Assembly (NCBI GenBank): GCA_963576475.1
Contig: OY754990.1
Coordinates: 2,693,256 to 2,757,255, forward strand
Direction: 5' to 3'
Length of the DNA stretch: 64,000 nucleotides
Source of the DNA: Molanna angustata
Lineage: Eukaryota; Arthropoda; Insecta; Trichoptera; Molannidae
Both the position numbers and the translations under genes were made by a program. Shown here piece after piece: positions 55,595 through 64,000 of this stretch (position 1 is its first letter; each line of letters begins with the position of its first letter). Under the pieces are notes generated by a model. It was not told the DNA's origin, did not search any database, and saw only the letters and a list, made by a program, of their open reading frames with translations.

Positions 55595-55867
55595 CTGTAA
55601 ACAGTAAAATGCACTATATTAGTATACAACAAAGTAGATAGTATCATCGTGACTTTTTTATTTTTTTAATAATAACAACAAATTTCATATTCACGCCAAA
55701 CTACAAAACAGTTTTTTGGCAGAACAGATTCTGTCTTTCACATAGTAACTTAACTTATGTCAACGCAAAAAATAAAAGAAAAAAATACCGCAGCATCTCA
55801 TTGAAAATATTACATAAAATGTATTAATAGATTTGGTCTTATTTCTACATTAAATACATCTTTATCG

Positions 55868-55950
55868 GAAATTGTATCTTAAATCTGGAGTGCCTCAAGG
55901 ATCTATGTTCGGACCTATGATGTTCATTCTTTATATAAAAAAGTTTATAT
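55868..55950 (+). pseudogene. LINE reverse transcriptase fragment
   Basis: The frame reads KSGVPQGSMFGPMMFILYIK, matching the SGVPQGS.LGP.LF..Y reverse transcriptase motif. The rest of the RT, including YADD, is missing. Confidence 0.8.
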
Positions 55951-56479
55951 AGTTCAATTTTAGGGTCTTAGATGAAAAATATGAAATATTTAGAATCATG
56001 ATGTTTATTTTGTAAATAAAAATTATTATTTTACTAAAAATTAGGAATTGGATTATGTACTAATATTGCCTACAATTTTTATCTTATGTGAATCGGCCAC
56101 GTTTATGTATTTTAAACTTTGTTGAAACTATCGAGCCAAGTTGGGCAAAAGCATGGCGGTATAACTGCATAAAAACATAACTGCATAAAAGTTAAAAAAT
56201 ATACAATGTTGACTGAATAAAATCATTATATGTAAAATAAATGCGTCATTGATATACATAATTGATATACATAATCCATTAAACGGCGGTTGAAGCTCTG
56301 ATATCTCTCTTCCCTCTTGTTTTTCTTCTTTTCTCCTTCTTACCATTGCCCTATTTTCCTCCCTACCAATATCTCTGCCCCTTTCTTTTCCCTTCCCATC
56401 CCCTCTTATTTTGTGTTGTTTTACACTTACTTAAGTTTTTGCTATTCAGCTTTTTTGTTATAATTGATATATTTATATA
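55951..56479. other. Intronic DNA, no gene recognised
   Basis: Pyrimidine-rich run at 56305-56400 (TTCTCCTTCTTACC). No motif. Confidence 0.45.
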
Positions 56480-56640
56480 CATATATGCCTTTTTCTTTTT
56501 TTTATTTACTGTGGTTTTTTTTTAATTAGGTTGACTGTAAGACGTTAATAATTCATTAACAAGTCCGCCTTTTGGCTATTATAAAGTTTTATTATTATTA
56601 TTATTATTATTATTGTATTGTATTCCGGGAAACTCAAAGG
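56480..56640 (+). repeat. LINE-like 3' end with ATT tail
   Basis: CAAGTCCGCCTTTTGGCTAT is followed by ATTATTATT repeats (about 56585-56615). It may be the 3' end of the LINE whose RT remnant is at 55868-55950, but the connection is unproven. Confidence 0.45.
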
Positions 56641-56887
56641 TATAAGTCAAAAAATTCGATTTTTGAGTTATTAATACAGAAATGTTGTGTTTATCAATAG
56701 TGAATATATTATGACAGTGAAACAACGACACATGTGCTGTTTCTCTCGCACTTATAGAGATATTGTACTGAGAATTGGAGACAACATGAATATTGATAAC
56801 ACAACATTTCTGGATAACAAACTCAATAATCGGATTTTTTTACTTATGCCGTTGTTCTCGCAAACGAGCGTTATGTCAAAAATTATT

Positions 56888-57048
56888 TTACACGCATCCA
56901 ATAACAATTTTTCAAATTCTGTAATGATATTTATCTTCAAACACATCCAGACTGAAAACACAACTAAATACTGTGTCTCCACCGGGAATCTAACCCGGTA
57001 TCTTTATTCCAGGCGTCAGATATTTAACCAACTGAGTATCGAAGGTTG
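56888..57048 (-). mobile_element. tRNA-derived SINE (family B)
   Basis: Minus strand: CCTTCGATACTCAGTTGG, box B CGGGTTAGATTCCCGG, then the family body GTGTTTTCAGTCTGGATG. Diverged copy just before the 105-bp array. Confidence 0.8.
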
Positions 57049-57080
57049 ATAATATGTCATTTTTACAAAAAGACTTAGAT

Positions 57081-59915
57081 TAAACTTGTTGCATTATACT
57101 CTCCACACTATCTATATACATTGAGAATTTGCTAAATCATTACCCTCTGTCATAAAACATCAGCTGAGAATAAAATGAGCAACATTAAACTTGTTGCATT
57201 ATACTCTCCACACTATCTATATACATTGAGAATTTGCTAAATCATTACCCTCTGTCATAAAACATCAGCTGAGAATAAAATGAGCAACATTAAACTTGTT
57301 GCATTATACTCTCCACACTATCTATATACATTGAGAATTTGCTAAATCATTACCCTCCGTCATAAAACATCAGCTGAGAATAAAATGAGCAACATTAAAC
57401 TTGTTGCATTATACTCTCCACACTATCTATATACATTGAGAATTTGCTAAATCATTACCCTCTGTCATAAAACATCAGCTGAGAATAAAATGAGCAACAT
57501 TAAACTTGTTGCATTATACTCTCCACACTATCTATATACATTGAGAATTTGCTAAATCATTACCCTCTGTCATAAAACATCAGCTGAGAATAAAATGAGC
57601 AACATTAAACTTGTTGCATTATACTCTCCACACTATCTATATACATTGAGAATTTGCTAAATCATTACCCTCCGTCATAAAACATCAGCTGAGAATAAAA
57701 TGAGCAACATTAAACTTGTTGCATTATACTCTCCACACTATCTATATACATTGAGAATTTGCTAAATCATTACCCTCTGTCATAAAACATCAGCTGAGAA
57801 TAAAATGAGCAACATTAAACTTGTTGCATTATACTCTCCACACTATCTATATACATTGAGAATTTGCTAAATCATTACCCTCTGTCATAAAACATCAGCT
57901 GAGAATAAAATGAGCAACATTAAACTTGTTGCATTATACTCTCCACACTATCTATATACATTGAGAATTTGCTAAATCATTACCCTCTGTCATAAAACAT
58001 CAGCTGAGAATAAAATGAGCAACATTAAACTTGTTGCATTATACTCTCCACACTATCTATATACATTGAGAATTTGCTAAATCATTACCCTCTGTCATAA
58101 AACATCAGCTGAGAATAAAATGAGCAACATTAAACTTATTGCATTATACTCTCCACACTATCTATATACATTGAGAATTTGCTAAATCATTACCCTCTGT
58201 CATAAAACATCAGCTGAGAATAAAATGAGCAACATTAAACTTGTTGCATTATACTCTCCACACTATCTATATACATTGAGAATTTGCTAAATCATTACCC
58301 TCTGTCATAAAACATCAGCTGAGAATAAAATGAGCAACATTAAACTTGTTGCATTATACTCTCCACACTATCTATATACATTGAGAATTTGCTAAATCAT
58401 TACCCTCTGTCATAAAACATCAGCTGAGAATAAAATGAGCAACATTAAACTTATTGCATTATACTCTCCACACTATCTATATACATTGAGAATTTGCTAA
58501 ATCATTACCCTCTGTCATAAAACATCAGCTGAGAATAAAATGAGCAACATTAAACTTGTTGCATTATACTCTCCACACTATCTATATACATTGAGAATTT
58601 GCTAAATCATTACCCTCTGTCATAAAACATCAGCTGAGAATAAAATGAGCAACATTAAACTTGTTGCATTATACTCTCCACACTATCTATATACATTGAG
58701 AATTTGCTAAATCATTACCCTCTGTCATAAAACATCAGCTGAGAATAAAATGAGCAACATTAAACTTATTGCATTATACTCTCCACACTATCTATATACA
58801 TTGAGAATTTGCTAAATCATTACCCTCTGTCATAAAACATCAGCTGAGAATAAAATGAGCAACATTAAACTTGTTGCATTATACTCTCCACACTATCTAT
58901 ATACATTGAGAATTTGCTAAATCATTACCCTCTGTCATAAAACATCAGCTGAGAATAAAATGAGCAACATTAAACTTGTTGCATTATACTCTCCACACTA
59001 TCTATATACATTGAGAATTTGCTAAATCATTACCCTCTGTCATAAAACATCAGCTGAGAATAAAATGAGCAACATTAAACTTATTGCATTATACTCTCCA
59101 CACTATCTATATACATTGAGAATTTGCTAAATCATTACCCTCTGTCATAAAACATCAGCTGAGAATAAAATGAGCAACATTAAACTTGTTGCATTATACT
59201 CTCCACACTATCTATATACATTGAGAATTTGCTAAATCATTACCCTCTGTCATAAAACATCAGCTGAGAATAAAATGAGCAACATTAAACTTGTTGCATT
59301 ATACTCTCCACACTATCTATATACATTGAGAATTTGCTAAATCATTACCCTCTGTCATAAAACATCAGCTGAGAATAAAATGAGCAACATTAAACTTATT
59401 GCATTATACTCTCCACACTATCTATATACATTGAGAATTTGCTAAATCATTACCCTCTGTCATAAAACATCAGCTGAGAATAAAATGAGCAACATTAAAC
59501 TTGTTGCATTATACTCTCCACACTATCTATATACATTGAGAATTTGCTAAATCATTACCCTCTGTCATAAAACATCAGCTGAGAATAAAATGAGCAACAT
59601 TAAACTTGTTGCATTATACTCTCCACACTATCTATATACATTGAGAATTTGCTAAATCATTACCCTCTGTCATAAAACATCAGCTGAGAATAAAATGAGC
59701 AACATTAAACTTATTGCATTATACTCTCCACACTATCTATATACATTGAGAATTTGCTAAATCATTACCCTCTGTCATAAAACATCAGCTGAGAATAAAA
59801 TGAGCAACATTAAACTTGTTGCATTATACTCTCCACACTATCTATATACATTGAGAATTTGCTAAATCATTACCCTCTGTCATAAAACATCAGCTGTGAA
59901 TAAAATGAGCCACAT
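57081..59915 (+). repeat. Tandem array, 27 copies of a 105-bp unit with trimeric higher-order repeat
   Basis: The unit anchor TAAACTT(G/A)TTGC recurs every 105 bp from 57081 to 59811. In the right half the G/A variant (CTTATTGC) appears every third unit, at 58136, 58451, 58766, 59081, 59396 and 59711 (315-bp spacing). A TCCG variant occurs at 57356 and 57671, again 315 bp apart. So the array grew by duplicating three-unit blocks. The final unit decays at AGCTGTGAATAAAATG near 59895. Confidence 0.97.
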
Positions 59916-60139
59916 TTTTCCAAGAGCGATATAATAATAGTGTACAAAGGCATATTAAGCTTCAAAGGTTCAAAATTATTCTTCGTAGAGTGTCATTTTG
60001 ACCAAAATTATACAGAATAAGTATATGGGTAATTTACTCTCGCGCTCGGTCTGATGTGACAGCTGAAAAAGGAGAAGGCCAGTGGCGGATAAAAACACAA
60101 GGGATTAGGGAAGGACCCAGGCGCACAAGCATTTGATGG

Positions 60140-60300
60140 GGCCCCACATAACCATAACACATACATATCATCACGCTATGTCCCTCGAAGGGTAGGCAGA
60201 GAGAACCGAACATCACATTTTTCTGTCCTGGCACGCATCCCTCGCCTCGTCCACATGCATGCATCAGTTTCAGTGTCGGCAACCCGACGTTTATTATACA
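60140..60300 (-). repeat. LINE 3' untranslated remnant (antisense)
   Basis: Minus strand: GAGGGATGCGTGCCAGGACA, GTTCTCTCTGCCTACCCTTC, GAGGGACATAGCGTGATG. Same family as 14860-14945 and 61825-61885; a small piece is at 7590-7640. Confidence 0.65.
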
Positions 60301-60504
60301 AAAATACGTAAATGACAATACGTTTTTCGTTCCCAATCTCACTAGGAAAACCTGTACTGAGACGGGTCTATTATATATTTTCCAATTTTAGCCAAGATAA
60401 TTCTGGTCCAGAAAATTATAACACAAAAAAAAATAAGATAAAAATATATATAAATCAAAATTGATAGAAACGAATAGAACATAATAAAAACAAATACAAC
60501 AAAA

Positions 60505-60725
60505 AAATGTAAGACGTTACGCAAGCGCATAAAGTGATCACATATACCAGCCGATGACAGATCGAAAGCACTACAAATGCCTTAATTTCCTGGTTCTTCT
60601 TTAATATTCCATCTTCGTCTCTATTGAGATGTTAAAAATTTGCTATAAAATACCATTAATTCCCGACAGGGAAGAAAAATCCAATAATTTCGTATATATA
60701 TATATGCAAATATAAAAATATTCGA
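60505..60725 (+). mobile_element. Dispersed copy of the 3401-4165 family
   Basis: Shares GCAAGCGCATAAAGTGATCA, CCGATGACAG, GTCTCTATTGAGAT and CCCGACAGGGAA in order with 4020-4165 and 3600-3650. Diverged, non-coding. Confidence 0.7.
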
Positions 60726-60997
60726 TAAAATAATTTTATTTTGCACCAATATATATTGAACATCTAAATTATCTTACAAATCCAGTATAAATACATTTTC
60801 TTAATTATGTACTATTTAATAATATACCCTCAATATTTAACCTTTGTCTAAATGCTTTTGAGAGTACTACCTCAGTACAGGCGTTCAGCCTAGTGAGACA
60901 GTAAAATTTCAATATTTTTACTATGTACACCATTATGAAACGTACTGTACCGAAATATGTAAATAAATAAATGTCAGTCACGAATTCAGAAGAAAAT

Positions 60998-61545
60998 GAG
61001 TGGGTTGTGGCCAACGCTAAACTCCTCACTAACAAGTCATTCTATAAAGTTTTCAAAATTTGTATAGAAAATAAACAGCATTTTCATGAAATGAGTTTGT
61101 AAAATTATTTTTTATTTAAATATTTTATTTTGATAGCTTGATAACTCTTCAATGACATTTTATGAAAGTGATGTGCCTTTTTACCAATTTGAAAATAAAA
61201 ATTTCAAATTTTCCTGAGCTTGGGGTCACTTTGAAATTTTTGACAGTTAAAAAAATTGAGATGCACTATTCATATATCGTTCAAAATCTAATGGGATCTA
61301 ATCGAGTATTAGATATACATATTTGCAAAATTTGAATAGAATCGAATGAGTACTTTAGTCTATAATCGATAAAGTAAAATGAACACGCCGTACATAGCAC
61401 ATAGCACACACACACAGATACATTGTGATGAAACTTTCAGAATTCAATCTCAGCATGATACTTGTTGATAATCTGCAAAAAAAAATAGCCTTAAAAATTG
61501 CGAAATCATAACTCCCCACTATATCCCCATGGGTTAGTGAGGAGT
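60998..61545 (+). mobile_element. Longest-type copy of the ACTCCTCACTAAC dispersed element
   Basis: Full-length partner of 36670-37193, with the same ends and a short CA run in the middle. Comparing the two defines the family. Confidence 0.75.
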
Positions 61546-61824
61546 AAAAATATAGTGTTCATATTGAATCCATTTCAAATAAGATTTTGCCTTTATAGAA
61601 GCCCCCCGAAACCCCAAGAGTGTGCCTCGTGCGCTTATGGGGAGATCCGTCACTGGAAAGGGGAATGAAAACAAAAGACGCCGAGTAATTGGTTTGAAGA
61701 GTGGAATTTCAATAGTCCTGGCGCGGCGCGGCGGCGCTTCACAGTAATAAGGCGTGAAATAAAAATGAACATTCAAAAAGTAGATGAGATAGGAACATCA
61801 AAGAAAACTCACAGTAGACAAACC

Positions 61825-61880
61825 TTTACGCCATGTCCCTCAAGGGATAAGCAGAGAGAACCTGGCGGCACATTTATCTA
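61825..61880 (-). repeat. LINE 3' untranslated remnant (antisense)
   Basis: ACGCCATGTCCCTCAAGGG and GCAGAGAGAACC match the family at 60140-60300. Confidence 0.55.
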
Positions 61881-62527
61881 GGTGACAGGAAAATTATTCG
61901 AAAAACAATTATTCGAATGCTCAATTTTACGAAAATCAATTTTACGAATGGCAATTATTCGAATCACATTTTTTCGAAAAACAATTTTCCGAACACACAA
62001 TTATCAGAAATTACAATTGTTCGAATTTTTATGACGTCATGTTGGTAGTATTGTGAGAGGAATAAACCATAGATTTTTATTGTATGTAATATACTAGATG
62101 TCGTAGTTAGCAAATTTTGTATGAACCGAAGTGAGGCATTTTTCCGGGGATTTGACGTTTTAGTACCTACATCGTTTTTCCATAGAGAATAACGACTAAT
62201 GTGAATTGTTTTCGGATTTATTTGTCGTAAAAAACACTTTGTTTATTTAGATTTAGAGAAAAGTTATTTAGGATGTGTTGAAATGTAAGGAAAACTGAAA
62301 TATGTTGCCAATCAATACGACAAACGCGCGATATTCCATGACTCCATGAAAAGAGGCAATATAATGACACAAAAATATATTAAATTCGGTCAATTGGTTT
62401 TCCAACAAATGTTAGTTCGATTAATTTGCTTTCGGACAATTGTCATTCTGATAACTGATTTTCGAAAAATTGTTATTCGTACAATTACGCATTCGAACAA
62501 TTGTGTTTCGAAGAATTTTCATGTAAT
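61881..62527. mobile_element. Long-TIR (Mutator-like) element with iterated TIR motif
   Basis: Flanked by a 10-bp direct repeat CATTTATCTA (61871-61880 and 62528-62537). The roughly 130-bp TIRs align end to end (ACAGGAAAATTATTCGAA against ACATGAAAATTCTTCGAA) and are built from an iterated ACAATT.TTCGAA motif about 16 bp long. The interior is another element (62073-62345). No transposase. A 9-10-bp duplication with long TIRs suggests the Mutator superfamily; this is inference. Confidence 0.75.
62073..62345. mobile_element. Second copy of the 11443-11775 family, inside a long-TIR element
   Basis: Starts TAGATTTTTATTGTATGTAA and ends near CGCGATATTCCATGACTCC. Inverted relative to 11443-11775 and lies within 61881-62527. 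Confidence 0.65.
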
Positions 62528-62699
62528 CATTTATCTATCATGACACGTACCTACTTTTTTTTTTAAAGAATGAACTTTGACGGGAATCAGACAGAGGCAA
62601 AGCAAGGGGCGGTGGACTGGATGCGAGGTTTGAATTTAAGGCTCTAACGAGCTCCATGAACGCAGCCTTTTCTGGGCGCAGAAGAGCCTAGCCATTCGA

Positions 62700-63000
62700 A
62701 AAGTAATTAAGTAAGACAGGGAGACAGTCTCAGCCAATTTCTATTCGATCTAATAATGGACAAAATAATAGGAGAATTTACGTCTCTTGACCTCGATTAC
62801 ATCAAGAAATGTGCCGGAGGGAGATGGATGCAGTGTGCCCAAGACAGGGAGTTGTGGAGGATCAAGGGGGAGGCCTATGTCCAAGAATGGATGTAAACAG
62901 GCTGAAGAAGAAGAAGAAGAAGACCTCGATTATAAGATGGGTGATAAAGTCACCAACGTGATATGCTATGCCGACGATGCATCGATACTAGCAGAAAAAT
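62700..63000 (+). pseudogene. LINE reverse transcriptase fragment with YADD, split by another LINE
   Basis: With the 62800-62921 insertion removed, the frame reads LIMDKIIGEFTSLDLDY then KMGDKVTNVICYADDASILA to a stop at about 63000. YADD is the RT catalytic motif. An upstream QGDSLS-like motif (about 62715-62745) is degraded by stops. Confidence 0.8.
62800..62921 (+). mobile_element. 122-bp 5'-truncated LINE inserted in a LINE
   Basis: Flanked by the 11-bp duplication GACCTCGATTA (62789-62799, 62922-62932). It encodes GRWMQCAQDRELWR and GEAYVQEWM, the C-terminus of the RTE/jockey-like class also seen at 49676-49940, and ends in a GAAGAAGAAGAAGAAGA tail. Confidence 0.88.
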
Positions 63001-63002
63001 GA

Positions 63003-63812
63003 AATCGATCTACAAAGAATGCTATACAAATTCCATCTTGCAGCTGAGAGATATAATATGACAATATCGGTCGACAAAACTAAATGTCTCACAATATCCA
63101 GACATCCACTGAGATGCAAATTGGTTGTAGTCGATAACCCAATTGAACAGATCTCAACATTTAAATATCTAGGTGTGGATATATCTAGTTGCAATGATCT
63201 CTATAAAGAATGCTATTAAAGTTAAATCTTACAGCTAAGAGATATAATATGACAATATCGGTCGACAAAACTAAATGTCTCACAATATCCAGACAGCCTC
63301 TGAGATGAAAATTGGTTGAAGACGATAAGCCTATAGAACAGGTCACAAAACTTAAGTATCTAGGTGTGGAGATATCTAGTTGCAATGATCTCTATAAAGA
63401 AGTCAATAAAGAATGCTATATAAGTTCCATCTTGCAGCCAAGAGATATAATATGACAATATCGGTCGACAAAACTAAATGTCTCACAATATCCAGACAGC
63501 CTCTGAGATAAAAATTGGTTGAAGACGATAAGCCTATAGAACAGGTCACAAAACTTAAATATCTAGGTGTGGAGATATCTAGTTGCAATGATCTCTATAA
63601 AGAAGTCAATAAAGAATGCTATATAAGTTCTATCTTGCAGCCAAGAGATATAATATGACAATATCGGTCGACAAAACTAAATGTCTCACAATATCCAGAC
63701 AGCCTCTGAGATGAAAATTGGTTGTAGACGATAACCCAATAGAACAGGTCTCAACATTTAAATATCTAGGTGTAGAGATATCTAGTTGCACTGATCTCTA
63801 TAAAGTCAAATA
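63003..63812 (+). repeat. Four tandem copies of a ~200-bp LINE RT segment
   Basis: GAGATATAATATGACAATAT recurs at 63048, 63239, 63442 and 63645 (spacing 191, 203, 203). The first copy encodes LYKFHLAAERYNMTISVDKT and FKYLGVDISS, the palm/thumb region right after YADD. Later copies carry stops (for example TGA or TAA after CAGCCTCTGAGA). So the segment duplicated inside a dead LINE. Confidence 0.88.
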
Positions 63813-63852
63813 ACAGACTAATAAAGCTCCAGTTATCTCCGAATGAAGCAGT

Positions 63853-64000
63853 ATGAAATGGAAATTACATATAACTACTACTATTGAACGCCTTAAAAAG
63901 CTAATTTTTATTTTTCTGAGACTAAGAAATATACTTCAAACAAACTTGCTTAAAACAATATATTTTTCATTATTTCAATCCATCTTACAATATGGCATTA
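63853..64000 (+). pseudogene. LINE reverse transcriptase C-terminal fragment, runs off the window
   Basis: The frame MKWKLHITTTIERLKKLIFI then LKTIYFSLFQSILQYGI matches the W..HI......KL......LR..L....L..IY..L..S...YGI segment downstream of YADD in jockey/CR1-type LINEs. Open to the edge at 64000. Confidence 0.75.

Noticed and set aside
61560..61776. GC-rich stretch considered as the missing first RyR exon
   Set aside because: No frame encodes the expected acidic start or the FLRT segment, and no donor in the right phase is present.

Overview
The window is intronic DNA from the 5' part of a ryanodine receptor (RyR) gene on the minus strand. The host is an AT-rich insect, most likely a lepidopteran. 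That assignment is inferred from the RyR protein sequence and the transposon mix, not proven. Four short exons are visible, all phase 0, with consensus splice sites and in collinear order: 55445-55594, 38607-38660, a 15-nt candidate microexon at 17543-17557, and 8391-8468. Together they encode the start of the RyR N-terminal domain. The first coding exon (upstream of 55594) and everything after 8391 are not seen. The introns are about 16.8, 21.0 and 9.1 kb and are almost entirely transposons and tandem repeats.

Region by region. 1-8390: foldback elements, dispersed non-autonomous DNA transposon families and a tRNA-derived SINE. 8469-17542: a TIR element, SINEs, a 58-bp tandem array, LINE 3' ends and Helitron-like copies. 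17558-38606: the key feature is a nest of two intact BEL/Pao LTR retrotransposons. The outer one (21017-33764, minus strand) has identical-looking 259-bp LTRs and a GATCT target duplication. The inner one (21591-28128, plus strand) has 397-bp LTRs and an AGACT duplication, and lies just 3' of the outer element's stop codon. A 590-bp foldback, several MITE-like copies and a 32-bp minisatellite follow. 38661-55444: the key feature is a 10.5-kb hAT-like unit (41408-51933) with TIRs beginning TAG(C/T)GATGTGCCGG and a perfect 8-bp target duplication GTATTATC. It carries three tandem arrays (34 x 88 bp, 24 x 150/137 bp, 6 x ~137 bp) plus LINE and SINE insertions. A 78-bp array (28 copies) lies just outside it. 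55595-64000: LINE fragments, a 27 x 105-bp array with trimeric higher-order structure, a long-TIR (Mutator-like) element with another element inside it, and LINE reverse transcriptase debris with an internal four-copy duplication.

The only host gene detected is RyR, the intracellular calcium release channel. The only apparently intact transposon genes are the two BEL/Pao polyproteins. Each encodes gag-like, protease, reverse transcriptase, RNase H and integrase domains in one frame and has no envelope gene. Most other open frames come from tandem repeats or are chance frames in AT-rich DNA.
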